Shown one piece after another: positions 7,261 through 15,629 of a stretch of DNA of 64,000 nt. Position 1 is the first letter of the stretch, and every line of letters begins with the position of its first letter. A program made the translations under genes and the position numbers. Source of the stretch: Negativibacillus massiliensis (lineage in GTDB: Bacteria > Bacillota > Clostridia > Oscillospirales > Ruminococcaceae); NCBI RefSeq assembly GCF_900148495.1, contig NZ_FTRU01000007.1:62001-126000 (forward strand), read 5' to 3'. Under the pieces are notes generated by a model. That model saw only the letters and a program-made list of their open reading frames with translations, was not told the origin of the DNA and searched no databases.

Positions 7261-8436
7261 ATGAAAGAAGTTATCTTGTTAAAGAATGGCGAGATTGCCC
7301 TGAAAGGTTTAAATCGCCATGCGTTTGAGGATCGTCTGATCAAAAATGCCCGCCGCAAATTGATGTCGGTCGGTTCCTTCCATTTCCGCAAGGCTCAGTC
7401 CACCATCTATGTTGAGCCAGATGAAGAAGGATATGATCTGGATGAAGCGGTTGACCGCCTGCAGAAGGTATTCGGAATTGCGGCATTGACAAGAGCCTGT
7501 GTAATCGATAAAGATTTTGAGCTGATCAAAAAGACTGCAGCAGAATATCTGAAGGATGAGCTGGAAAATGAGGCTACCTTTAAGGTAGAGGCAAAACGTT
7601 CGGACAAGAGCTTCCCGCTTAAGTCTCCGGAGATCTGTGCAGGTGTCGGCGAATATCTGCTCGAGCAGTTCCCACATCTGGAAGTTGACGTGCACAACCC
7701 GGACATTGTCGTTATGGTAGAAGTACGCGATTATGCAGCTTATGTTCATGGAAGTCAGATCAAAGGTGCAGGCGGTATTCCGGTTGGAACCGGCGGCAAA
7801 GCAATGCTGCTGATCTCCGGCGGTATCGACAGCCCGGTAGCGGGTTATATGATGGCAAAACGTGGTTTGGAAATCAGTGCCATCCATTTTGTATCTCCTC
7901 CGTATACATCGGAGCGTGCAAAACAGAAAGTAATTGATTTGGCGCACAAGATGTGCTCTTACTGCGGCAGAATCAAGATGTACATCGTGCCATTCACCGA
8001 AATTCAGGAAGCAATTCGTGATCAGTGTCCGGAGGATCTGTTCACCATTATTATGCGTCGTTACATGATGAAGATTGCCTGCCGTGTAGCCAGACAGAAT
8101 GAATGTGAGGCTCTGGTTACAGGAGAAAGTGTGGGTCAGGTAGCCAGCCAGACCATCCAGGCAATTGCCTGCACCGATGAAGCATGTGATATGCCGGTTC
8201 TTCGTCCTGTAATCGGTATGGATAAGGATGAAATCGTTATCATTTCCAGAAAAATCGATACCTTTGAAACATCCATCCTGCCATATGAGGATTGCTGTAC
8301 TGTCTTTACTCCAAAACATCCAAGAACCAAACCTCAGTTAAAATTTGTTAAATTTGCAGAGGATGAGATGAACGCAGAGGAATTGATCAACCGGGCAATC
8401 GAGAATATCGAACAGCTCAATATCTCTAATTCCTGA
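7261..8436 (+). CDS. thiI: tRNA 4-thiouridine synthase ThiI
   Basis: It adenylates U8 of tRNA and inserts sulfur to make 4-thiouridine. The protein has 391 residues. An N-terminal ferredoxin-like region (1-60) and a THUMP RNA-binding domain (about 61-165) precede the PP-loop ATPase motif SGGIDSP at 186-192. It stops after the ATPase domain, so the rhodanese extension of the E. coli enzyme is absent, as in most Firmicutes. Sulfur would come directly from the partner desulfurase encoded just before it. The ribosome-binding site is AAGAGGTG before the ATG at 7261. Confidence 0.95.
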   Translation: MKEVILLKNGEIALKGLNRHAFEDRLIKNARRKLMSVGSFHFRKAQSTIYVEPDEEGYDLDEAVDRLQKVFGIAALTRACVIDKDFELIKKTAAEYLKDELENEATFKVEAKRSDKSFPLKSPEICAGVGEYLLEQFPHLEVDVHNPDIVVMVEVRDYAAYVHGSQIKGAGGIPVGTGGKAMLLISGGIDSPVAGYMMAKRGLEISAIHFVSPPYTSERAKQKVIDLAHKMCSYCGRIKMYIVPFTEIQEAIRDQCPEDLFTIIMRRYMMKIACRVARQNECEALVTGESVGQVASQTIQAIACTDEACDMPVLRPVIGMDKDEIVIISRKIDTFETSILPYEDCCTVFTPKHPRTKPQLKFVKFAEDEMNAEELINRAIENIEQLNISNS

Positions 8437-8466
8437 GTCTGAGGTGTTTTAAGAAGGATTTACCGC

Positions 8467-8495
8467 TTGAAACCGGAATTTGTTTGGATTATGAT
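8467..8495 (+). promoter_or_regulatory. Promoter of the first CinA-headed sortase
   Basis: TTGAAA (8467-8472), a 17-base spacer and TATGAT (8490-8495), about 90 bases before the TTG start at 8584. Confidence 0.55.
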
Positions 8496-8583
8496 ATTGA
8501 TATAACAGGAGATGTCCTTTTAAAATGAGTCCAGGCTGTCGGTTCGGACAGCAAAAACGGATCGTAGATTGAGGTGGAAAACA

Positions 8584-11500
8584 TTGAAAGTCTATATCGT
8601 AGGGGTGGAAGCAGGAAGCCAAAAGGGTTTGCTGGCATCACCCTATATTGAAAAAGAACTGCGTGTTCTTGGCTATGACGTAGAGAAATTTCCGTCCAGG
8701 GATATTGGCAGTTTAAATCGTTCCTTTCAGGCCTGTGCGCAGTCGGAGGCACTGATCCTTTGTCCCCTCACCGGAAATCTTTCAGTAGATGCAGCCTGTG
8801 TTCATGCAGCGGCTCAGGCAAGTCAAAAAGAATTGATCGAAAGAGAAGAGGTTGCACGGCATCTTGCAAAGAGAGGAAAACTTTCGCAGGAGCAGATTGA
8901 GGAGCTCGCTCTGATGCCGGAAGGAGCACGAATTTTCCCATGCCACCGTTCCCTGATCCCAGGATTTGAGGTGGCAGGTGACGAATTCCACATTGTGGTG
9001 CTGCCTTCCAATCCAGAGGAACAGACCAGCCTGTTTTTTAGCTACCTGTTCCAGATTCTCAATAAGACCAGCCCAACCCCATGTTACAGCCGCGTGCTGC
9101 GCATTATGGAGATGGGATTTGAACAGGCACAGGAGGTCTTGCAGGATTTAACCAGTAAAGAGCTTCCCTGTGTGGCAATTTATGAAAAACGTTCCGAGCT
9201 CATTATCCGAATTTCGGATAATGATTCAAACCGTCAAAAAGCGGCAGAACGCTGCAACGAAGCAATGAGAGCCATCGTACAGCGTCTGGGAACCCATGTA
9301 TACGGGATTGATGTAAACGGAATCGAGCATGCGCTGGCACTTAAGTGTGCCAAGAAAAATATTCGCATTGCATTTGCAGAGTCCGGCTCGGCAGGTCTGG
9401 CGGCAAAACGTTTTCATAATGTCGATAAGGACGAAAAACTGATCTATTCGGTATATCAGTGTCAGCCGGAAAAGATGGATCTGGAAAAGATTGGCATCAA
9501 TGACAAGATTGGAAAAACATTTGGTCCAGTCAGCGCAAATGTAACAGCTGCAATGGCACTGGGAGCTTCCAAGCAGGAAGAAAAAGATATCCTGGGATTA
9601 GGATTAAGCCTGCCGAATGCAGCATTCAAGAGCCGCAAAGCCTATGTGGCAGCAGTGCTCAACGGAGTGTGTATGATGCAGGAACTGGATGCGGGGAATT
9701 ATCATTCCCTTACCCAGATGACATCAGATGCCGTTGCAAAATTATTTAATCTGGCAAGGAAACTGGTCGACAGTTATCCACAGGCTCCAGAGGGAAGCTG
9801 TGATGCTGAAGAAGCGGTTCTGGAAGGAATGGGCGTTGTTCCACAGACTGCTGCTTTGAGCCTTGCAGAAAATAACCTGATGGAACCTGATAATCACAAG
9901 AAAAAGGGGCGAAAGACAGCGAAAGAGAAGAATCTTCCACAGGAAGTAAAAAAAGCGCCAAAAGGTTTTAAAGGTATTTTATACCGTATTTTCCCGAATC
10001 GGGATGACAGTGGATTTGACAAGGTCCGCAAGATTTTGATGTGGATCTGTGTGTGTGTGTTCATGGGATCGATGATCTATCTGATCGATTTTGGAGCCCA
10101 GAATAGAAAATCCCAGGCAAATCTGGCAAGCCTTCAGGATGAGATGGCACAGGCAGAAAAGGATATTGCAGATGGTAAGGTTAATGTATCCAATATTGAA
10201 GGATATCCAAATGACTATCTGCCAAAATTCTATTCTTTCTATCAGAGAAACGAGGATATCAAGGGTTGGATCAAGATTGATGATACCAACGTAAACTTCC
10301 CGGTTGTTCAGACTTCAGACAATGATTATTATCATCGTCTGGGATTCGATAAGGAATATGATTACTATGGTACCCCTTACATCGACTATGAGTGCGATGT
10401 TAAAACACCAAGTACCAATATCATTATCTATGGACACAATATCCGCAACGATGGACAGATGTTCAATGATCTGACCAAATATAAACAGCTCTCCTTCTAC
10501 AAGGAGCATCCGACAGTAAGCTTCGATAGTGTTTATAAAGAGGGTACATACAAGATTATTGGTGCATTCATCACCAACACAGAAGCTTCGCACGATAATG
10601 GAAATGTATTTGAGTACAACCACTTTGTCAATGCAGAAACGGAAGAAGAGTTTAATGAATTCATCGATGAGGTAAGACGCCGCAGCATTTTTGATACTCC
10701 GGTTGATGTGGAGTATGGAGATGAGTTGCTGACACTCTCTACCTGTACCTATGAATTTAAGGAAGCACGCTTTGTCGTAGTTGCACGCAGAGTGCGCGAT
10801 GGCGAAGATGCAAGTGTTGATGTAGATCAGGCAGTAGTCAATGAAGATGCATACTATCCGGCAGTTTATGCAGATGCAGCAGAATATGCAAAGAAACTGG
10901 GTCAGGTTAAGAGCATTACCATTGATGGCAAACGTGAGCTCACCATGAATGTGGGTGACACCACCACTCTGACTGCAAAAGTAAGCCCTTCTGATGCGGC
11001 AATCCAGTCCTGTACTTGGGATTCCAGCAATAAAGCAGTTGTGACGGTAGACAAAAATACCGGTCTGATAACAGCGGTTGGAGCGGGTACAGCTCAGATT
11101 ACGGCAGTGGCAGATGATGGCGGTTATGTAGATAACATTACCATTACAGTAAAAGGCAGTGGAAAGGAACTGACTGGTATTACACTGGATTCCTCTTCTA
11201 TCAGCCTGAAACCAGAAGAAACCAAGACATTGACTGCAACCCTCCAGCCAGAAGGTGCACAGGCAAGCCTGACCTGGAAGAGCAGCGATGACAGTATTGT
11301 TCATGTATCTGGTAATGAAACAAAAGCAGAGATTAAAGGTATCAATGCAGGAAGTGCAGAAATCACAGTAGCTTCCTCTGATGGAAAATACAGTGCAACC
11401 TGCAAAGTAACTGTAACGGCTTCAGGTGCGGATGAAAACAATCCAAGCATTGTCTTTGCACAAAGTAAACTGAGCCTGACTGTTGGACAGCCGCAGAACA

Positions 11501-12411
11501 TCAAACTGTCGGTTGCACCGGCAAATGCAGATATTGGAACCGTTTCCTTTAGTTCCAGCAGCGATGCAATCAGTGTACAGAACGGATACAGCAATACCGA
11601 TGTTATCGTAACAGCGCAGAAAGCGGGAGAAGCTGTCCTGACAGCGACAACCTCCACCGGCTTACAGGCAAGCTGTACCATTACGGTAAAAGAAGAAGGC
11701 AGCGGAGAAACAACCGATAAGGCAAAACTGAGCGTAAATCAGTTGGTACTCAATCCAGGTGAGGAAGCACAGCTTCAGTACAGCGTTGATCCGGGAGGAA
11801 CCGAGATTGTATGGTCTTCCAGCAATCCTCGAATTGCAGATGTTGACCAGAACGGTTATGTAACCACCATTATTTCTCTGGATCAGACCACAGAGGTTAC
11901 CATCACCATGGCAACCAAAGATGGAAGCGCTTCTACCCAGACAACCGTTACTGTTATGGGAACTTCGGGCGGAAGTTCTTCCGGCAGCAACAATAATGGA
12001 AACAACAACCAGAACAACAATAACCAGAATAACAACAATCAAAATGGCAATCAGGGAGCACAGTCAGACCTTGGACTGGAAGCCAAAGGTGCTTCTGTTG
12101 AGGTTGGCTACGATAAGTGGCTGGACATCTATGTTGACAGACCGGAAGGTGAGGTAACAGTCGTATGTTCTTCCAGTGACCGCAGCATTGCCCGTGTTGA
12201 TAATAATGGTATTGTTACGGGTGTTGGCGAAGGTACTGCAACCATTACGATTACCGCAACGGATAATAATACCGGCGAGTATCAGACTGTAACCGTACCA
12301 GTAACGGTTACTGGCGGCGGATATGGTTATGGAACCAATGACCCAGTTCCGGATGAAGGAGAAGATGATTCTAATTCTTCGCAGACCGGTGGATTTGGTA
12401 CAAGAGAATAA
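8584..12411 (+). CDS. Class B sortase with a degenerate CinA head and extracellular BIG2 repeats
   Basis: A 1275-residue multidomain protein. Residues 2-160 resemble the MoCF domain of CinA (MPEGARIF...PGF survives), 167-248 its KH-like domain, and 250-400 its PncC (NMN deamidase) domain. Key motifs are lost: the GGLGPTxDD loop reads LTGNLSVDA, and AESCTGG reads AESGSAG. A transmembrane helix (483-502) is followed by a class B sortase domain (about 540-740) with His618 (YGHN), Cys721 (TLSTCTYEF) and Arg735. Four BIG2 Ig-like domains (780-1125), an Asn/Gln-rich linker (1136-1155) and a fifth BIG2 domain follow. The topology is therefore cytoplasmic head, single helix, surface transpeptidase. 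TTG at 8584 is preferred because GAGGTGG precedes it. A shorter relative lies at 13472. Confidence 0.85.
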   Translation: MKVYIVGVEAGSQKGLLASPYIEKELRVLGYDVEKFPSRDIGSLNRSFQACAQSEALILCPLTGNLSVDAACVHAAAQASQKELIEREEVARHLAKRGKLSQEQIEELALMPEGARIFPCHRSLIPGFEVAGDEFHIVVLPSNPEEQTSLFFSYLFQILNKTSPTPCYSRVLRIMEMGFEQAQEVLQDLTSKELPCVAIYEKRSELIIRISDNDSNRQKAAERCNEAMRAIVQRLGTHVYGIDVNGIEHALALKCAKKNIRIAFAESGSAGLAAKRFHNVDKDEKLIYSVYQCQPEKMDLEKIGINDKIGKTFGPVSANVTAAMALGASKQEEKDILGLGLSLPNAAFKSRKAYVAAVLNGVCMMQELDAGNYHSLTQMTSDAVAKLFNLARKLVDSYPQAPEGSCDAEEAVLEGMGVVPQTAALSLAENNLMEPDNHKKKGRKTAKEKNLPQEVKKAPKGFKGILYRIFPNRDDSGFDKVRKILMWICVCVFMGSMIYLIDFGAQNRKSQANLASLQDEMAQAEKDIADGKVNVSNIEGYPNDYLPKFYSFYQRNEDIKGWIKIDDTNVNFPVVQTSDNDYYHRLGFDKEYDYYGTPYIDYECDVKTPSTNIIIYGHNIRNDGQMFNDLTKYKQLSFYKEHPTVSFDSVYKEGTYKIIGAFITNTEASHDNGNVFEYNHFVNAETEEEFNEFIDEVRRRSIFDTPVDVEYGDELLTLSTCTYEFKEARFVVVARRVRDGEDASVDVDQAVVNEDAYYPAVYADAAEYAKKLGQVKSITIDGKRELTMNVGDTTTLTAKVSPSDAAIQSCTWDSSNKAVVTVDKNTGLITAVGAGTAQITAVADDGGYVDNITITVKGSGKELTGITLDSSSISLKPEETKTLTATLQPEGAQASLTWKSSDDSIVHVSGNETKAEIKGINAGSAEITVASSDGKYSATCKVTVTASGADENNPSIVFAQSKLSLTVGQPQNIKLSVAPANADIGTVSFSSSSDAISVQNGYSNTDVIVTAQKAGEAVLTATTSTGLQASCTITVKEEGSGETTDKAKLSVNQLVLNPGEEAQLQYSVDPGGTEIVWSSSNPRIADVDQNGYVTTIISLDQTTEVTITMATKDGSASTQTTVTVMGTSGGSSSGSNNNGNNNQNNNNQNNNNQNGNQGAQSDLGLEAKGASVEVGYDKWLDIYVDRPEGEVTVVCSSSDRSIARVDNNGIVTGVGEGTATITITATDNNTGEYQTVTVPVTVTGGGYGYGTNDPVPDEGEDDSNSSQTGGFGTRE

Positions 12412-12420
12412 ACCACAATA

Positions 12421-12459
12421 AAAAATCCCGAAAGCAGTAAAACTGCTTTCGGGATTTTT
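12421..12459. terminator. Bidirectional terminator between sortase 1 and the SpoIID-like gene
   Basis: AAAAATCCCGAAAGCAG / TAAAA / CTGCTTTCGGGATTTTT, placed between two convergent genes. Confidence 0.92.
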
Positions 12460-12470
12460 GTTATGTACGT

Positions 12471-13433
12471 TTATCGAACTTCAGTACCGGTATAATAGTG
12501 GGTTAGAATATCAACATAGTCCCAACCCTGCATTGCGTAGTAGTCAGCACCCTGCTGGCTCATGCCAACGCCATGTCCATAACCATAGGTTGTGAAGGTA
12601 AAGGAGTCGCCATCATAGGAAACCTCGAATGCTGCGGAATTGATCTGTGCACCAAGAATGGTTTCACGTACGGTTCTGCCGCTGACAGTTTGTCCGCACA
12701 CTTCAATCGTGTCAACATAAAGTCCATTGATGTATTCCGGATTGGAGAACCAATCTTCCGGATCACTGTAAGAATAAGGATCCATATCGAGGTAATCTTC
12801 CAGATAATCTGCAATCTCGCTTTCCGAGAAGGTCTTGGTAGCGCCGAATGCTTTTAAAGAGGTATCGCCAGGGCTTTCTACGCTGACCAGATATGGAAGA
12901 TATCCGCCCCAAACATGTTCAGCATCCATCGACTGGCCTGCATTGGATGCACAATAAGTTGCATCAATGTATTCACCATCATAATAAATAGCTTGTCCAA
13001 TTACTTCGTTGACAGCATCCTCAACCTTGTCAGATACGTCATCTTTGGCAACAACCTGAGGGCAGGAGCCGTTTTCGTTGTGATAACGGACATAGGTATA
13101 AGCGGCAACGGCCTGTGCTTTTAAAGCCTCTTCCTGGAAGCTGGCACCCATCTCTGCTTCTACCATACGGCCAACAATCTCAGCAGCATCGCCGTAAATG
13201 GTTTTTCCATTAACCTTTACGCCGAGGGTCCATTCATCTGTATTCTCAACAGAGCCGCTGGATGAAGTGGATTTACTGCTGCTTTTCTTGATGACTTTTC
13301 GGGTAGAACTTTTTTGGGTGGAGGTTTCATTTTCCACACCCGGTTTTCCCAGTGCCAGGTAATCCTCAACCTGACTGTAAAGTTCAGCAGTTACTCCCTG
13401 TGCAGGCTGCTGCATGTTTTGAACCTGTATCAT
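12471..13433 (-). CDS. SpoIID/LytB domain protein without a visible export signal
   Basis: A 320-residue protein. The SpoIID domain (about 68-320) carries the catalytic-region motif VEAEMGASFQEEALKAQAVA (Glu94 corresponds to the lytic transglycosylase glutamate) and the signature GHGVGMSQQGADYYA. Family members cut peptidoglycan glycan strands during engulfment or at the surface. The N-terminal 65 residues are hydrophilic and Ser/Lys-rich, with no signal peptide or membrane helix. The ATG is well supported by AAAGGAGG upstream, so the lack of export signal looks real. It lies 38 bases after the second sortase gene in one minus operon, which hints at joint work on the cell wall. Confidence 0.85.
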   Translation of the reverse strand: MIQVQNMQQPAQGVTAELYSQVEDYLALGKPGVENETSTQKSSTRKVIKKSSSKSTSSSGSVENTDEWTLGVKVNGKTIYGDAAEIVGRMVEAEMGASFQEEALKAQAVAAYTYVRYHNENGSCPQVVAKDDVSDKVEDAVNEVIGQAIYYDGEYIDATYCASNAGQSMDAEHVWGGYLPYLVSVESPGDTSLKAFGATKTFSESEIADYLEDYLDMDPYSYSDPEDWFSNPEYINGLYVDTIEVCGQTVSGRTVRETILGAQINSAAFEVSYDGDSFTFTTYGYGHGVGMSQQGADYYAMQGWDYVDILTHYYTGTEVR

Positions 13434-13471
13434 AATTAAAAAGCCTCCTTTAATGTAGGTTACGATTTGAC

Positions 13472-15454
13472 TTAGCTGTGAAGATTTGCTTTGAGCTGTG
13501 CTTCATCCGGTTTTGTGCCGCCAAACAGCTGATACCACACATCCGGATAGAGCGGATTTGGATTCATGGATGCCTGAGAAGTATCGACATCAGCACTTTC
13601 CCCTTTACGAACTTTTCGTGCCACCACAACATAGCGGGCATCCTTAAATTCATAGGTACAGGTGGAAAGTGTCAGCAGCTCATCCGATGGAAGGACATCC
13701 ACACCGGTATTGATAATGCTGCGAATGAGCACATCATCGATATATTCCTGTGTCTGTGCTTCGCTTTGTGAGTCAATGAACTCATGATATGGGAAAATTT
13801 CTCCATGCTCGGAATGGGTGTTGGTATAGAAAACCGAGATGATTTTGTATTGCCCCTCGTGGTAAACGCTATTAAATTCGACGACAGGATGCTGCTGGTA
13901 ATATTCCAATTCTTTGTAGCCTTTGAGAATATTGAACATCTGACCATCGGTACGGATGTTATGTCCATAAATAATGGTGTTGGTGCTTGGCTTTTTCAAA
14001 TCCACCGCTGCATCGACAAACGGAACAGCGTGTTCGCTGTACTCCCCTTCAAAGTTCATGCGGTAATACTTGGTGTTGTCTGTAGTTTGTACAACCGGAT
14101 AATCCAGTCCGGTTCCATCGATGTTGATCCATCCGACGATATCCGGGTTGATCTCCCAAAGTCCCGCAAAATCTTTGTCATATCCTGAAGGATAACCAGC
14201 AGGGGCAAGAAATCCAGGATTGTCATATACTTCTCGAAGAGATTGGTAAGTACTTCTGTTCTGGGCAGATTTCCAATAATAATATCCCAGATATCCCACG
14301 GACCCTAAAAAGATCAGGATAAAAATGAATAATAAAAAGCTGATGATAGGAGAACGCTTTCTTGCAACGGCTTCTCCCCCGATATCTTCGGAAAAATCTT
14401 GTTCCCATTTGTTTTTGGAAGATTTTTCTTTTCGCTTTTTCCATCGAGATTTTTTTGGAATGTCCTCTTCCTCGAAATCATCTTCGAAATCGTCGTCTTC
14501 AAAATCATCGTCCAAATTTCCCTGATATAGGTAAGAAGAAGCAGATTGGTAAGAGGGTACTGCTACGGTTGGTTCCTGATTTTGTGTTGCCGAGGAAGCA
14601 TAGATGGAAGCCGAACGGCTGATTCGCTGTGGTCCTGAGGATGCAGGTACTGTGCCGGAAGAAAAATTAAGATCGCTTAGATCTTCTTTCTGCATCTGTT
14701 TTTCAACGGCTCTCAGGCCCTTCCTGCCAATGCCGGAGATGGTAGTTATCTTTCCGCATTCACTGACCAGATCCTCCAGAAAGCTGTCACAGCACTGACG
14801 GGAACGCTTTTCGCTGTCACAGGTTGCGATCAGACGAAGAACGGGACTGCTGGAGGTTCCGCCCAGTAGAGGAAGAAAATCTGCAGAGCGGTTACGGATA
14901 CGGTCAATGTAGTCTGATACATCCTCCTGCCGGTCAGAACGGATGGGGATGTCTACCGTAACAGAGCCGGGATAAAAGGTCTTGAGCAGAAGAGGGAACA
15001 GCTGGTTTGCCAGCAGACGAAGCATAGTTTTTGCTTCCGCCGGCAGCACAGCAATGTTGGTGCTGGTAAAGTGAAGCAGAAATCCAGCTTCCTTGCAGCT
15101 GGGATCACTTAAAGGGATGGCATCCTGCGGGATCATGGCGCTTTGCAGCTGAGAAATATTTCCGGCAGCGCGCATATCCTGCGTGGCCTTAGGGTCTTGT
15201 CTTAAAGGCTTGTTAAAGCCCTGTGCCAGAATCTCCCTTGCCCGAAGAACAGGAGCATTGTCCAGAATCAGAATAAACTTGCTGTCCCGGACAGACTGGC
15301 TGATTTGGCTGATCAGCTGCTGTCGGTCGCTGACCATGACCTCATTGCCAAAGTCAAGCCCTAACAGCAGAAATTGCTGACATAGATTGGGGTTTGCTCG
15401 CATCAGGCTGTGAAGGGAGTATCCGGTGTTTAACAGTAATATCTTATGTTTCAC
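13472..15454 (-). CDS. Class B sortase with a shorter degenerate CinA-like head
   Basis: The start is a GTG at 15454 with AGGAAGG before it; a promoter -10 at 15509-15504 lies downstream of the longer frame's start (15532), which rules that start out. The 660-residue product has an N-terminal MoCF/CinA-like region and a KH-like part (about 1-270) but no PncC domain. Then come a Ser-rich linker, a strongly acidic stretch (DDDFEDDDFEDDFEEED), a basic stretch and a transmembrane helix at about 369-394. The class B sortase domain follows, with His498 (YGHN), Cys599 (LSTCTYEF) and Arg613. There are no BIG2 repeats. It is a paralogue of the 8584 gene and is co-transcribed with the SpoIID-like gene. 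Confidence 0.85.
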   Translation of the reverse strand: MKHKILLLNTGYSLHSLMRANPNLCQQFLLLGLDFGNEVMVSDRQQLISQISQSVRDSKFILILDNAPVLRAREILAQGFNKPLRQDPKATQDMRAAGNISQLQSAMIPQDAIPLSDPSCKEAGFLLHFTSTNIAVLPAEAKTMLRLLANQLFPLLLKTFYPGSVTVDIPIRSDRQEDVSDYIDRIRNRSADFLPLLGGTSSSPVLRLIATCDSEKRSRQCCDSFLEDLVSECGKITTISGIGRKGLRAVEKQMQKEDLSDLNFSSGTVPASSGPQRISRSASIYASSATQNQEPTVAVPSYQSASSYLYQGNLDDDFEDDDFEDDFEEEDIPKKSRWKKRKEKSSKNKWEQDFSEDIGGEAVARKRSPIISFLLFIFILIFLGSVGYLGYYYWKSAQNRSTYQSLREVYDNPGFLAPAGYPSGYDKDFAGLWEINPDIVGWINIDGTGLDYPVVQTTDNTKYYRMNFEGEYSEHAVPFVDAAVDLKKPSTNTIIYGHNIRTDGQMFNILKGYKELEYYQQHPVVEFNSVYHEGQYKIISVFYTNTHSEHGEIFPYHEFIDSQSEAQTQEYIDDVLIRSIINTGVDVLPSDELLTLSTCTYEFKDARYVVVARKVRKGESADVDTSQASMNPNPLYPDVWYQLFGGTKPDEAQLKANLHS

Positions 15455-15503
15455 CGATTCATACCTTCCTGTTGACGGAAAAATTCCGATTAATACCATT
15501 GTA

Positions 15504-15532
15504 ATTATAGAGGAATTAAAGTTTTCGTGCAA
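15504..15532 (-). promoter_or_regulatory. Promoter of the second CinA-headed sortase operon
   Basis: On the minus strand: TTGCAC (15532-15527), a 17-base spacer and TATAAT (15509-15504). The transcript would start near 15497, which forces the GTG start at 15454. Confidence 0.7.
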
Positions 15533-15577
15533 GAATACTTTTACAATTTTGAGGAAAACGATGAAAAATGTAAAAAT

Positions 15578-15616
15578 GAGCCGTTATTTTAAGCACTTTG
15601 CTCAAAATAACGGCTC
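15578..15616. terminator. Terminator after thrS
   Basis: GAGCCGTTATTTTAAGC / ACTTT / GCTCAAAATAACGGCTC, a long inverted repeat 14 bases past the thrS stop on the minus strand. Confidence 0.85.
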
Positions 15617-15629
15617 ATGATAAGGTTAT

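Noticed and set aside
8584-9780. Calling the front part of the sortase a functional CinA enzyme
   Set aside because: The catalytic loops of both the MoCF and the PncC domains are changed, so only the fold is supported.
10315-11304. 329-codon minus-strand frame inside the first sortase gene
   Set aside because: It is antisense to the sortase and BIG2 domains, with Cys/Ile-rich meaningless composition.
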